Assembly: GCF_016805305.1 (NCBI RefSeq)
Contig: NZ_JAERQN010000001.1
Span: 1,426,001-1,490,000, forward strand
Direction of reading: 5' to 3'
Source of the DNA: Falsiroseomonas ponticola
GTDB lineage: Bacteria; Pseudomonadota; Alphaproteobacteria; Acetobacterales; Acetobacteraceae
DNA length: 64,000 nt
Shown here: piece after piece, positions 38,177 to 46,989 of the stretch
Layout: each line of letters starts with the position of its first letter
How positions within the stretch are numbered: position 1 is the first letter of the stretch
Translations under genes and position numbers: made by a program
Notes under the pieces: model-generated
Told to the model about the DNA's origin: nothing
Seen by the model: only the letters and a program-made list of their open reading frames with translations
Databases searched by the model: none

Positions 38177-39667
38177 ATGATCCCCGACCCCATCCTGCCC
38201 TGCGGGCCGCTCGCGCTGCTCGGCCTGGTCGCGGCGCGCCTGCTGCTGCGCGGCCGGCCGCTGGCGCGGCTGCTGGCGGAGGGCGCGGTGCTCGCCGCGC
38301 TGACCCTGGCGCTGCTGGTGCAGGGCGTCGCGCCCCATGGGACGGAGGTGCCGGAGGCGGCGCCGCTGCGCCACCTGGCGCTGAGCCTGGCACGCATCGC
38401 CTGGTGGATCGGCGTCGCGCTGGTCGCCGTCGGCCTGGTGCGGGCCTTCCTGCTGCCGGACCGCCGCCCGCGCGACGCGCGGCTGATCCAGGACCTGGTG
38501 ATCGGCATGGTCTATCTCGGCACGCTGCTGGCGATCGTGACCAATGTCTTCGGCGTGCTGCTGGGCCCGGTGATCGCGACCTCCGGCGTGCTCGCCATCA
38601 TCCTCGGCCTGGCGATGCAGAGCACGATGGGCGATGTCTTCTCCGGCCTCGCGCTCAATCTCAGCCGTCCCTACGGCGTCGGCGACTGGATCGTGCTGGA
38701 CGACCGGATCGAGGGCCGGGTGGTCGAGACCAACTGGCGCGAGACGCGGCTGATCAGCAGCCGCAACAACCTGGTCGTCGTGCCGAACAGCACGCTGGCG
38801 AAGTCCACGCTGACCAACCTGAGCAGCCCGGAACCCAGCCGCGATGTCAGCATCGCGGTGCGCTTCGCGCTCACCACCTCCCCCGCCGCGATCCTGGAGG
38901 TGATGCAGGCCGTGCTGGCCAGTGCCAATGCCATCCTGCCGCTGCCCCCGCCCACGGCCCGCGCACGCGCCATCGAGGCGAACCGGCTGGAGGTGGAGCT
39001 GACCTTCCGCGTGCGTGACCTCCACACCGCCGGGATCGCGCGCAGCGAGGTGCTGGACCTCGTCTATCGCCATGCGAAGGCGGAGGGGCTGCGGCTTGCC
39101 GCGCCCGACGAGGCCGGGCCGGCGCCGGGCCCGGACCCGCGCCCGGACCTGCGCCCGGATCCGCGCCCGCCGGGCTTGCGCCTGCTGGATGCCGTGCCGC
39201 TCTTCGCGTCCCTGACGGCGGAGGAGAAGGCGGCCCTGGCCGCGACGATGACGCTGCACCGCCATCCCGCCGGCGCCGTGCTGGCGGCGGCCGGCACGCG
39301 GATGGAGACGCTGTTCGTCCTGCGGAGCGGCGTCGCGGAGGCGGGGACGGATGATGGCGCCGCCGCCATGCGGCTCGCGCCCGGCGACTGCTTCGGCGAG
39401 GCCGGGTTGCTGACCGGCGCGGCGGAGCCCGCCTCGATCCGCGCGCTGACGCCCGTCGCCATCCACGCGATTCCGCAGGCAGGCCTGCAGCACCTGCTGC
39501 AGACGCGGCCCGCCCTGGCCGAGGAACTGGGGCGGATCCTGGCGCATCGCGCGGCGCGGGTACGCCATCCGCTGGAGGCCGCGGCCGCGCCCGGCACGCC
39601 GGCCGCGCTGCCGCGGATCATCGCCCGCATCCGGCACATCTTCGACCTCCATCACGCACCGCCCTGA
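38177..39667 (+). CDS. MscS-type channel with cyclic nucleotide-binding domain
   Basis: Small-conductance mechanosensitive channel homolog of 496 residues. N-terminal membrane helices lead to the pore/beta-domain region: LAIILGLAMQSTMGDVFSG, SRPYGVGDWI and NNLVVVPNSTLAKS. After a Pro/Asp/Arg-rich linker near 320, residues ~340-460 form a cNMP-binding domain (HRHPAGAVLAAAGT; LAPGDCFGEAGLLTGA). This is the bCNG subfamily, in which ligand binding rather than tension often gates the pore. It is 25 bp after the adaptor gene and probably in the same operon. Confidence 0.9.
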   Translation: MIPDPILPCGPLALLGLVAARLLLRGRPLARLLAEGAVLAALTLALLVQGVAPHGTEVPEAAPLRHLALSLARIAWWIGVALVAVGLVRAFLLPDRRPRDARLIQDLVIGMVYLGTLLAIVTNVFGVLLGPVIATSGVLAIILGLAMQSTMGDVFSGLALNLSRPYGVGDWIVLDDRIEGRVVETNWRETRLISSRNNLVVVPNSTLAKSTLTNLSSPEPSRDVSIAVRFALTTSPAAILEVMQAVLASANAILPLPPPTARARAIEANRLEVELTFRVRDLHTAGIARSEVLDLVYRHAKAEGLRLAAPDEAGPAPGPDPRPDLRPDPRPPGLRLLDAVPLFASLTAEEKAALAATMTLHRHPAGAVLAAAGTRMETLFVLRSGVAEAGTDDGAAAMRLAPGDCFGEAGLLTGAAEPASIRALTPVAIHAIPQAGLQHLLQTRPALAEELGRILAHRAARVRHPLEAAAAPGTPAALPRIIARIRHIFDLHHAPP

Positions 39668-39797
39668 GACGCCAGATCGCCTTTGGGTTGGTGGTGGACA
39701 TGTCGCGACAACCGGCGGTATTGGCGCGGGCAGAAGGCCGGGCACTGCCGGCCGCGGGGCGCGGAGTATGGCCATCACGCAGGCTGGGGGTTGAGCG

Positions 39798-41564
39798 ATG
39801 CCGGACCCGGTATCGCGTGAGGAGGTCCTGGCCCAACTCGGGCGCATCGAGGCGAGCCGCGATTTCCAGGACTCGGCCCGGCTGATCGCGCTGCTGCGCT
39901 TCCTGGTGGAGGAGACGCTGCTGGGCAACGGCGCCCAGCTGAAGGAGGTGGTGATCGGCAACGCGCTGTATGAGCGCGAGCCGGCCTATGACCCACGCAT
40001 CGATTCCACCGTGCGCGTCGAGATGCGCCGGCTGCGCCGCAAGCTGGTCGACTACTTCGCCGGGGATGGCCGGGACGATCCTGTCGCGATCACGGTGCCG
40101 ACCGGGCAATACGCCGTCGTCTTCACCCCGCGCGCGGCGCCGCCCGCCGCCATCGCCGCCGGGGAGCCGGCCGGCCCGGCGCTGTTCGAGGCCGGGCAGG
40201 GCGCGACCGCGGCGGTGCTGCCCTTCCTGGCGCTGTCGCGCGACCCGGCGGAGCAGGACCTGGCGGACCGCCTGACGGACGAGATCACCTTCATCCTGTC
40301 GCAATGGGAGGGGCTGCGCATGGCCCCGCGCGGGGCCGTGCTGCGCTATCGCGAAAGCGCCAGCACCGGCAAGGCGGCCGCCGCGGAACTCGGCGTGGAC
40401 GCCGTGCTGCATGGCAGCCTGCGACGGCATGGCGACATCCTGCGCGTGATCGCGGAGCTGTCGGATGTGCAGGGCTACGTCCTCTGGTCCGATCGCTTCG
40501 ACACCCCCGATGCCGACCAGCTGCAGGTGCTGGAGCGGATCGCGCGGACCCTGACCAGCCGCCTCGGCATCGATTCGTCGCAGGTGCGGGCGCAGACGAT
40601 GAAGCCCCGGCCCGGCGCCGTGCAGGTCATGGCCGCCGTCAGCCATGGGCGGCGCCTGATGGACAGCCAGCGGCCCGATGCGCTGCACAGGGCCATGGCG
40701 CTGTTCGAGCGCATCGCCCGCACCGCGCCGGACTTCGCCCGCGGCTACACGGGCATCGCGGATTGCGCCTGCGACCTCTATCGCCTCGGCCTGCTCGACC
40801 GCGCCACCGCGGCCCGCATGGCGCGGGAGGCGGCGCAGCATGCCTTGCGGATCGACCCTGCCTCGGCGGAGGCGCATGCCGCGCTCGGCACCATCGCGGC
40901 CTGGATCGATTTCGACCGCGCGGGGGCTGAAGCCTGGTTCGCCCGCGCCGCGCAGCTCGGCGAGACCGCGCGCGCGGCCCGCATCCGCGGCGTCGCGCTG
41001 CTGTTGCTGCAGCGAGAGCCCGAGGGCGCGGCGCGGCAGCTGCGCGTCGCCAGGACATTGGAGCCGATCTCCGCCCACCAGGACATCGCGGAGGCCATCA
41101 GCCTGTTCCAGGGCCGGCAGTTCACGGCGCTCGCCGAACGCTTCGGCCGCGCGCCGCGCGTCCCGGCCGCGGCCGAGGCGCGCTACTACGGGGCCCTCGC
41201 CCTGCTGGAGACCGGCGCCCCGCAGGCGGCGCGCGCGGTGATCGCGGAGATCGCGGACGAGCTGGCCGACCTGCCGGACCTCGCCCTGGGTGCGGCCGAG
41301 ATCGCGGCCCGGCTGGGCGATGGCACGGCGGCCGGGGCCGGCACGCCGGAACGCCCGGCCTCCCACTTCGCGCGCGCGACGCTCGCCATGGCGCTCGGCC
41401 GCCAGGCGGAGGCGATCGACGCGCTGGCGGCCTGCGTGGCGCGGGAGGATCTGGCCCGCGCCTGGCTGCGCACCGACCGGCGCTTCGACCCGCTGCGCGG
41501 GATGCCGGCCTTCGAGGCGCTGGTGGCGGCGGTGCGCGATGCCCGGCCGCGCGGCGACCGCTAA
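39798..41564 (+). CDS. Winged-helix/TPR regulator (CadC-like, cytosolic)
   Basis: Protein of 588 residues. The first ~110 residues form a winged-helix-like domain with RIDSTVRVEMRRLRRKL and an ending VPTGQYAVVF, as in regulators fused to TolB-like and TPR parts. A TolB-like segment (AAVLPFLALS; LTDEITFILS; VDAVLHGSLRR) follows at ~135-235, then TPR-type helices to the end. No membrane helix is seen. Such proteins are thought to act as sensors or transcription factors. The gene end overlaps the convergent SnoaL-like gene by four bases. Confidence 0.75.
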   Translation: MPDPVSREEVLAQLGRIEASRDFQDSARLIALLRFLVEETLLGNGAQLKEVVIGNALYEREPAYDPRIDSTVRVEMRRLRRKLVDYFAGDGRDDPVAITVPTGQYAVVFTPRAAPPAAIAAGEPAGPALFEAGQGATAAVLPFLALSRDPAEQDLADRLTDEITFILSQWEGLRMAPRGAVLRYRESASTGKAAAAELGVDAVLHGSLRRHGDILRVIAELSDVQGYVLWSDRFDTPDADQLQVLERIARTLTSRLGIDSSQVRAQTMKPRPGAVQVMAAVSHGRRLMDSQRPDALHRAMALFERIARTAPDFARGYTGIADCACDLYRLGLLDRATAARMAREAAQHALRIDPASAEAHAALGTIAAWIDFDRAGAEAWFARAAQLGETARAARIRGVALLLLQREPEGAARQLRVARTLEPISAHQDIAEAISLFQGRQFTALAERFGRAPRVPAAAEARYYGALALLETGAPQAARAVIAEIADELADLPDLALGAAEIAARLGDGTAAGAGTPERPASHFARATLAMALGRQAEAIDALAACVAREDLARAWLRTDRRFDPLRGMPAFEALVAAVRDARPRGDR

Positions 41565-42025
41565 TCCGCGCCGCCCGCCTGCGGATCCGGCATCGCGCGC
41601 AGCTGCAGGCGCATCATCTCCGTGTCGAGATGGCTGTGCTGCTCGGCAACCTTGCCGTCCTGCCAGCGCGCGATCACGGTCAGCGTGACGTCGAAGCCGC
41701 GCCGGAAGGGTTCCAGCAGCATGCCGTCGAGCGGCGGTGGCCGGCAGACCGCGTGGCCGACCAGGCGCGTGACGGCGACGCTGCGCGCGCCATCATGGCT
41801 GGCGAAGAGCTGGAGGTAGGCGTCGGTGATGATGCGGCAGTCCGGGAAGGCCGCGCAGAAGGCCTGCGCCCAGGCCAGCTGTTCCGCCTTGCCCTGCGGC
41901 GCCGGGCTGCCGGCGACATGGGTCAGGCAATCCTCCGCCAGGTAGGCGGCATAGTCCTGCCATCGTCGGTCGTTCCAGGCCCGATGGAGCCCACGGATCC
42001 GGTTGAGCGTGCCACGCGTCGCCAT
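41561..42025 (-). CDS. SnoaL-like / ester cyclase family protein
   Basis: Protein of about 154 residues with the SnoaL-like NTF2 fold. Features are the start LNRIRGLHRAWNDRRWQDY, the central WAQAFCAAFPDCRIITDAY, and a C-terminal IARWQDGKVAEQHSHLDT. Family members include polyketide cyclases and many uncharacterised small-ligand proteins. ATG 42034 (MRLMATRG) is an alternative start. It is divergent from the AraC gene at 42280, and two CTCAC/GTGAG direct-repeat pairs lie in the shared upstream region. Confidence 0.75.
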   Translation of the reverse strand: MATRGTLNRIRGLHRAWNDRRWQDYAAYLAEDCLTHVAGSPAPQGKAEQLAWAQAFCAAFPDCRIITDAYLQLFASHDGARSVAVTRLVGHAVCRPPPLDGMLLEPFRRGFDVTLTVIARWQDGKVAEQHSHLDTEMMRLQLRAMPDPQAGGAD

Positions 42026-42118
42026 GAGTCGCATCGGTTCCGGCTGTCGCGACGCCGGCCGCGTGGTTGCGCCGGCATCGGGATCGGCAGCGTAGCGCCG
42101 CGCCGCGACGCGGCGGCA

Positions 42119-42144
42119 GTGAGTTGCCGGCCACACGGCGTGAG
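42119..42144 (-). promoter_or_regulatory. GTGAG direct-repeat pair facing the SnoaL-like gene
   Basis: GTGAG at 42119-42123 and 42140-42144, period 21 bp; on the minus strand this is the same CTCAC direct repeat seen at 33755 and 42186. It lies about 95 bp upstream of the SnoaL-like start. Confidence 0.35.
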
Positions 42145-42185
42145 CCACCGGCGCCGTCGCGCAGCCCGCTGATCGCAGGGCGCCG

Positions 42186-42216
42186 CTCACCGTGAGACGG
42201 CCGCCATCTCACCTCC
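42186..42216 (+). promoter_or_regulatory. CTCAC direct-repeat site upstream of AraC gene
   Basis: CTCACCGTGAG at 42186-42196 and CTCACCTCC at 42208-42216, period 22 bp between the CTCAC units. The pair matches the layout and flanking letters of the site before the ABC-2 operon. It may be the autoregulatory site of the AraC protein encoded 64 bp further on. Confidence 0.4.
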
Positions 42217-42279
42217 TCACCCGTCCGGAGGCGGATGCGCCTCCCTAAGGTCCGGCCCATCACCAGAGGGATGAGGACG

Positions 42280-42921
42280 ATGATGGCGACCTGCTTGCAG
42301 GCCGTCCCGGACGACGGTTCGCCCGGCGAGACCGGGCCCAAGGCCGGCGAAGCGCCGATGCCGGCCGGGACACGGCCCTTCCACCTTATCGCGGAGGCGA
42401 TCGCGCAGCTGCGCGACGGCGATGCGGGGCTGCTGCGGGAACATCACGCGGCGGCGCTCGTCATGCTGGCGGACGCAACGGCGCTGCTGTCGGCCGGTGC
42501 GCAGCAGCCCGCGATGCGGGGGGGCCTCGCGCCCTGGCAGATGCATCGGCTGACCCGCTACATCGACAGCCATCTGCAGGACACGCTCGGCATCGCGATC
42601 CTGGCCGGGATCGCGCGGCTGAGCCCGGCGCATTTCTGCCGCGCCTTCAAGGTGAGCTTCGGGCGCACGCCGCATGGCTACGTCCTGCACCGGCGGCTGG
42701 AATGCGCCCAGCGGCTGATGCTGACCACCGATGCGTCGCTGGCGGAGATCGCGCTGGAATGCGGCCTGTTCGACCAGGCGCATCTGTCGCGCGTGTTCCG
42801 CCGCGCGACCGGCACGACGCCGAATGCCTGGCGCCGGCAGCATCGTCGCCCCCGCGCGCCGACTTCGTCGAAGGGGACAGCAACCCTGTCAAAGAACCAA
42901 GAGGCCATGCAAGCCGCGTGA
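42280..42921 (+). CDS. AraC-family transcriptional regulator, paralog of the gene at 5086
   Basis: Regulator of 213 residues with a C-terminal AraC domain: IARLSPAHFCRAFKVSFGRT, HRRLECAQRLM and FDQAHLSRVFRRATGTTP. The N-terminal ~85 residues lack a known sensor fold, but share the segments PMPAGTRPF and RGGLAPWQ with the shorter paralog near 5.1 kb. A Lys/Ser-rich tail of ~25 residues is extra. ATGs at 42271, 42280 and 42283 are all possible; a GAGG just upstream favours 42280 or 42283. Its likely targets include the adjacent SnoaL-like gene and perhaps the ABC-2 operon. Confidence 0.85.
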   Translation: MMATCLQAVPDDGSPGETGPKAGEAPMPAGTRPFHLIAEAIAQLRDGDAGLLREHHAAALVMLADATALLSAGAQQPAMRGGLAPWQMHRLTRYIDSHLQDTLGIAILAGIARLSPAHFCRAFKVSFGRTPHGYVLHRRLECAQRLMLTTDASLAEIALECGLFDQAHLSRVFRRATGTTPNAWRRQHRRPRAPTSSKGTATLSKNQEAMQAA

Positions 42922-43042
42922 GCCGCGCGGCGGCATGGTGTCCCCACGCCGCATCCGACCGGACCGGCGAACGCAGCCGTTGCCAGGAAAGGCAGCGTGC
43001 TGCGGGCCAGAGTCTCTCACCATCCAACCAGGAGTCCATTCC

Positions 43043-43579
43043 ATGACCGCCTCCCGCTTCGCCCGCCGCACCGCCCTCGGCGCGGCCGTCCTCCTCGCCG
43101 GCGCCATCGGCGCGCAGGGTGCCATGGCGCAGAGCGCCAACTGCATCGACACGATGGCCCGGCTGCCGGAAGCCTCCCGCTTCGTCGGCGTCGCCGCCCG
43201 CGTCCATGTCGCGCAGGATCTGCGCGAGGCCGGCCCCTTCACCGTCTTCGTGCCGACCAATGCGGCGGTCGATGCCGTCCGCCCGGCGCTGCAGCCGATC
43301 CTGTTCCCCGGCTCCGGTGATGGCGGCGCTTCCGCCGATCCGGTGCTCGGCCCGGCGGCGGTGAACGCGCATATCCTCGAAGGCCGCTACACCTCCGCGG
43401 CGCTCGAGCCCGGTGCGACGGTGACGGCGCGCAGCCGGGCCGGCACGCCCATCACCCTGTCCAATGTCGGCGGCAAGGTGACGCTGACGGCCCATGGCGT
43501 CACCGCGACGGTCGTGCGCTCCGACATCCTCTGCTCGAACGGCGTGATCCACGTGATCGACCACTCGCTGGTGCGCTGA
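43043..43579 (+). CDS. Secreted fasciclin (FAS1) domain protein
   Basis: Exported protein of 178 residues. A signal peptide (ARRTALGAAVLLAGAIGA) is cleaved near AMAQS. One FAS1 domain follows with H1 (GPFTVFVPTNAAVDAV), a central NAHILEGRY and H2-like SNGVIHVIDHSLV. FAS1 proteins act in adhesion or surface interactions. A GGAG site lies about 8 nt upstream of the ATG. The gene is followed by a strong hairpin. Confidence 0.88.
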   Translation: MTASRFARRTALGAAVLLAGAIGAQGAMAQSANCIDTMARLPEASRFVGVAARVHVAQDLREAGPFTVFVPTNAAVDAVRPALQPILFPGSGDGGASADPVLGPAAVNAHILEGRYTSAALEPGATVTARSRAGTPITLSNVGGKVTLTAHGVTATVVRSDILCSNGVIHVIDHSLVR

Positions 43580-43602
43580 CGCCCTCGTGCCTGGCCACCG
43601 GC

Positions 43603-43635
43603 GATGGCGGCGGTGCGCGATGCGCCGCCGCCATC
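43603..43635 (+). terminator. Stem-loop after the fasciclin gene
   Basis: A perfect 11-bp stem (GATGGCGGCGG paired with CCGCCGCCATC) around an 11-nt loop, 24 nt after the fasciclin stop. There is no T-tract, so it may be a rho-assisted terminator or RNA-stabilising hairpin. Confidence 0.4.
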
Positions 43636-43686
43636 ACGGCTGATGCGCCACGCCCGCGACGAGTGGCGCCGAAGGGAGTGATCCAC

Positions 43687-44835
43687 ATGAGACGACCCGG
43701 GGCCTTCCCCATGCCCTTGATGGCTGCCGGCTTCGCTGCCGCCGGGCTGGCCTGGACGACGGCGGCGGAGGCGCATGTCAAATGGTTCGCCCCCTACATC
43801 GTCGCCGCGCCGCAGCGGCCGGTGCTGGCGACGCTGGCGGATGCCTGGTTCTGGATCGGCATCGCCCTCGTGCTGGCCTGCTTCCTGGCCACGCGACTTG
43901 TCGAGACCAGCCGGTACGGCGTGACGATCCTCGATGCGCTGGACCGCGTCACGACACCGCTCTGGCGGCGGCTCGACGACTATGTGCGCGCCATCATCGC
44001 GGCCTTCTTCGTCGCGATCTTCGCCGTCGGCGGGATCTACCTCACGCCGGATCTGAAGACGCCGCATGAATGGGTGTCCTGGGTCCAGCTGCTGATCGCC
44101 GCGGGCATCTTCTCACGCCGCACGATGCCGCTTTCCGCCGCCGGGATCATCGGGCTCTGGGCGCTGGCGGTGCGCGACTACGGGATCTACCACCTGCTCG
44201 ACTACCTGGCCCTCGGGCTTGCCACCGCCGCCTACCTCGTGCTCGCCGCCTCGCGGCGCGAATTGTGGCGTGCCCATCGGTTCGAAGTCCTGCGATGGGG
44301 GCTCGCCATGGCGCTGATGTGGTCCAGCATGGAGAAGTTCGCCTATCCCGACTGGTTCTATCCCCTCGCGCAGGAGAAGCCCTTCCTGACCCTCGGGCTG
44401 CCGCGCGACGCCTTCATTCCCATGGCGGGCGTGGCCGAATTCACGCTCGGCTTCGGGCTGATATGGACACCGCTGGTGCGCCGCCTGTCCGGGGTGGCCT
44501 TGCTGGTGACCTTCACCACGGCGGTCTTCCCCTTCGGCCGCATCGACCTGATCGGCCACGGACTCATCATGGCCATCCTCGTCGCCGTGGTGGCCGAGCA
44601 GGACCGTGAACCGACGCCGCTGGCCCGGTGGCAGGAGGCGATCCGCCAGCCGCTGCTCGGCGTCCCGCTGGCGCTCGCCGTGGCGCTGGCGATCTTCGCC
44701 AGTGGCTATACCGGCCTGCATGCGGCGCTGTACCCGGCTGGCTCCTATCCGCTGCCGCCGCCCGCCGAGCGCTCGACCCATGCCTTCGACCCGGATCATC
44801 CGCACGCTCCGGATGGACGGACCCACCGGCCCTAG
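43687..44835 (+). CDS. DoxX-like multi-pass membrane protein
   Basis: Integral membrane protein of 382 residues with a signal-like first helix and about eight further hydrophobic segments. The middle part (RWGLAMALMWSSMEKFAYPDW, and later GVAEFTLGFGLI) has the character of DoxX/DoxD-type proteins. The C-terminus is a His/Asp/Pro-rich tail. Start 43687 is preceded by AGGGAG; an upstream GTG at 43663 is less likely. No specific function can be assigned; it follows the fasciclin gene by about 110 bp. Confidence 0.7.
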   Translation: MRRPGAFPMPLMAAGFAAAGLAWTTAAEAHVKWFAPYIVAAPQRPVLATLADAWFWIGIALVLACFLATRLVETSRYGVTILDALDRVTTPLWRRLDDYVRAIIAAFFVAIFAVGGIYLTPDLKTPHEWVSWVQLLIAAGIFSRRTMPLSAAGIIGLWALAVRDYGIYHLLDYLALGLATAAYLVLAASRRELWRAHRFEVLRWGLAMALMWSSMEKFAYPDWFYPLAQEKPFLTLGLPRDAFIPMAGVAEFTLGFGLIWTPLVRRLSGVALLVTFTTAVFPFGRIDLIGHGLIMAILVAVVAEQDREPTPLARWQEAIRQPLLGVPLALAVALAIFASGYTGLHAALYPAGSYPLPPPAERSTHAFDPDHPHAPDGRTHRP

Positions 44836-44916
44836 GAGCCTGGCCGAGAGACCGCGAGCCGGGGCGGGTCGGGTCCGCTTCTCGGGCGGTGATGCGCGGG
44901 AGCGTCTGACCCCGGG

Positions 44917-45123
44917 ATGGGGATCAGGCGTGGCTGTCGCCACCCCCGGGGCGGGCAGGGACAGCCACCCTATCATCCCGGCATGCTGGCGGCGCTGCTG
45001 CGCTATGGCGACAGCCTTGGGATCCACGCCAGCCGGCAAATGGCCCGGGTCTGCGAGGAGCGGGTGGAGGCGATGGCTGTCACCGCCCGCAACCCGCTGC
45101 AACGGCACAGGGCAGCGCCGTGA
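44917..45123 (+). pseudogene. IS1182/IS5-like transposase N-terminal remnant
   Basis: A 68-codon frame whose residues from PPYHPGMLAALLRYG to RVCEERVEAMAVTARNP match the conserved N-terminal segment of DUF772-containing DDE transposases (pattern PPYHP..L..LLLYAY..G..SSRRIAR.C). The rest of the transposase is absent and the frame stops after 68 codons. It marks the left side of the accessory region. Confidence 0.65.
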
Positions 45124-45233
45124 ACAGGCCAGCCCGCGCCGACATCGGCACCATGGTCGCAGTGCCGACGATGCCCGGGCAGGCCCCCGGAGCGGCTGGG
45201 ATCAGAATCGAGAGTACGGTGGAGCGCGCCGGC

Positions 45234-45410
45234 TCAGCGATCCCCGTGCTTCCGGCTCGCCTGCATGGCCTTGTTCACGCCGCCCTGCTTGAGGTCGCCG
45301 CTGTTCTTCGATCCGGCGCGGGCGTCCTTCGGGTTGGCCTTGCCCGCGGTGGCGTTGTTGCCGCCCCGGGGAGCACGCCCGGCGGCGGGGAGGGGAGGGA
45401 GCTTGGCCAT
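45234..45410 (-). CDS. Small basic hypothetical protein
   Basis: Frame of 58 residues, very hydrophilic and rich in Lys, Gly, Asn and Ala (for example KANPKDARAGSKNSGD and a KQGGVNKAMQ tail). ATG 45410 is preceded by AAAGGA about 10 nt upstream. No family was recognised. A longer frame extends upstream to 45530, but its composition is unlike the core. Expression is uncertain. Confidence 0.4.
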   Translation of the reverse strand: MAKLPPLPAAGRAPRGGNNATAGKANPKDARAGSKNSGDLKQGGVNKAMQASRKHGDR

Positions 45411-45893
45411 GCTGCTGGTGTCCTTTCGGGACGGTGCCGCCGGCGTCCGGCGTGCGGGAAGATGCGGTGTCGCGACCGGGTAGCGGTGGAAACCGCGGGC
45501 TTCCGGTGTGGGTCGGCGCAGCAAAGCCAAGGCGCATCAGGGCCGTGAGGCTTCTGGGGTGAAGCAGGCTATCCTCAGGGTCCGGAGAGCCATCCGGGCC
45601 GGTCGCCGCGGCCTGGCCCCATCAACCCTCGTGCAAGAACCCTGGCCAGACAGGCGCTTCCGCGCGGTCTGCACAGCGGTGGAGAGGGTTTGCGGGAAGT
45701 CCGACTGGAGCAGCGGTGGCAACCGGAGTCCAACCTTCTCTGGCGCTAGTGACAATTGTCTCGCAGGCTCCGTCTCCTTCCGGTGCGCGAGCTGGGGCTG
45801 GGGCGGCTTCGGTACCGATGCGATGCGCGGCTGTCTCGTGTTGCGCCTACCGCCCGGTCGGCAGCCGCGGACGCGGCCTGAGCCAGGCGCGGT
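45411..45893. other. No recognisable gene
   Basis: About 480 bp between the small basic ORF and the lipoprotein gene. Frames are open on both strands but none has a good start or a family match. The composition is mixed and the stretch may consist of decayed mobile-element DNA. Confidence 0.4.
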
Positions 45894-46727
45894 TCAGAAA
45901 CGCAGGCTGGGCCGCCGCGCCATGCCGCGCATCAACTCGTCCACGCCGGTGTCCTGCGCGCGCAACTCGTTCTCCCGCACCACGACCGGCCAGCGCACGC
46001 CGGCGTCGTCGCCCGCGTCGCGGCCGACCGCCTCATTTCCGCCTGCCCGCCGGTAGTCGTCGCGCGTCGCGCTGGCCAGCCGGGCATAGGTCATCGCCGC
46101 GACCAGCGGCGCGCGCGCCGCGGCCTCCTGCCGCTCGATCGGAACGGGCGCGCCCGTAGCGTTGAGCCGCTCAGTGCTACGCACCGTTACGCCGTGGCGG
46201 AACTCGAAATAAAGCGGCTCGTCGGGCGGGCCGGACAGGCCGGCCTCGGCGCGCGTCTCGATCACGACCCCCGCGACAGGGAACTGGCCGCCGCCGGCTG
46301 TCGCGACCTGCTGCGCGAGCCAGCGGCCGCAGGCCACGCTATCCGCCTTGCCGGCCTTGGCGCACGCGTCGGCGATGCGGGCGGCCATGTTCTCGCGCGA
46401 CGGATTGAGCAGGTAAGTAACGCCGGTCAGCCCACCCCTGCTGCGCACGCAGCGCCGAACGGGACGGCCCTCGTAACCCTGAAGGTCTATTACCGGCTGC
46501 GGGTTGCAGCCCTGGTTGGGATCGCTGCGGATCAGTCGCGCCAGTTCCTGCCGCGCGCCCTCCGCCGCGGCGGAGGGCTGTGCCGCCTGGGGTGGTGGCA
46601 GCGCGGCGGGGGCCGGCGCGGCCGCCGCGGGCGAGGCCCGTTGCGCGGCGGGCGGCTGCGCGGCCGTGCATCCGGCCAGACCCGCCGCGAGCAGCGCGGC
46701 GGCCAGCATCGGCATCGTATTGGGCAT
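45894..46727 (-). CDS. Hypothetical lipoprotein
   Basis: Protein of 277 residues with a lipoprotein signal (MLAAALLAAGLAGC; lipobox LAGC, Cys near 20), a Pro/Ala-rich linker of ~35 residues, and a globular part with paired Cys (GCNPQPV, RRCVRSRGG, DACAKAG, VACGRW). A GAGGAGG site lies 6 nt before ATG 46727. No family was recognised. An in-frame ATG at 46742 overlaps the upstream stop, so the two genes may be coupled. Confidence 0.65.
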   Translation of the reverse strand: MPNTMPMLAAALLAAGLAGCTAAQPPAAQRASPAAAAPAPAALPPPQAAQPSAAAEGARQELARLIRSDPNQGCNPQPVIDLQGYEGRPVRRCVRSRGGLTGVTYLLNPSRENMAARIADACAKAGKADSVACGRWLAQQVATAGGGQFPVAGVVIETRAEAGLSGPPDEPLYFEFRHGVTVRSTERLNATGAPVPIERQEAAARAPLVAAMTYARLASATRDDYRRAGGNEAVGRDAGDDAGVRWPVVVRENELRAQDTGVDELMRGMARRPSLRF

Positions 46728-46738
46728 GGCGTTCCTCC

Positions 46739-46975
46739 TCATCGGGCCGGAACGACGATGGAGGAGCAATCGCGCGCCGTCTCCGGCAAACCCTCGAGCG
46801 TGACCTCCGCCCCTGGCCAGGCCGACAGGCGCAGCAGGTTGCGCCCGGGGCGCAGCGCGCCGCTCGGCGCCACTGGATCGCGCATCAGCCGGCACAGCGT
46901 ACGCGCATAGTCCGTCGGCCGCCAATTGTAGGGATCGGCGGTGCCGGCCACCCAATCCTGCACGCGTTGTGCCAA
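46739..46975 (-). CDS. Hypothetical protein, probably 5'-truncated
   Basis: A 78-codon frame from a TTG, without ribosome site; the frame stays open into the neighbouring low-G+C operon, so the original 5' end may be lost. Readable parts are ADPYNWRPTDYARTLCRLM and LEGLPETARDC. It has native, high-G+C composition and runs into the lipoprotein gene. It may mark where the foreign operon was joined. Confidence 0.35.
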   Translation of the reverse strand: MAQRVQDWVAGTADPYNWRPTDYARTLCRLMRDPVAPSGALRPGRNLLRLSAWPGAEVTLEGLPETARDCSSIVVPAR

Positions 46976-46989
46976 CGATTCACCGCTCC

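Noticed and set aside
34842..38393. An 1183-codon minus-strand frame opposite the ABC-2/HlyD operon
   Set aside because: Pure shadow of three well-supported genes, with low-complexity Ala/Arg/Gln composition.
39100..39180. Pro/Asp/Arg repeats in the MscS-type gene as a DNA repeat of interest
   Set aside because: It is a short flexible linker between channel and cNMP domain, expected in G+C-rich genomes.
45537..45755. A 72-codon minus-strand frame in the accessory region
   Set aside because: No ribosome site and no family signal I can defend; possibly decayed mobile DNA.
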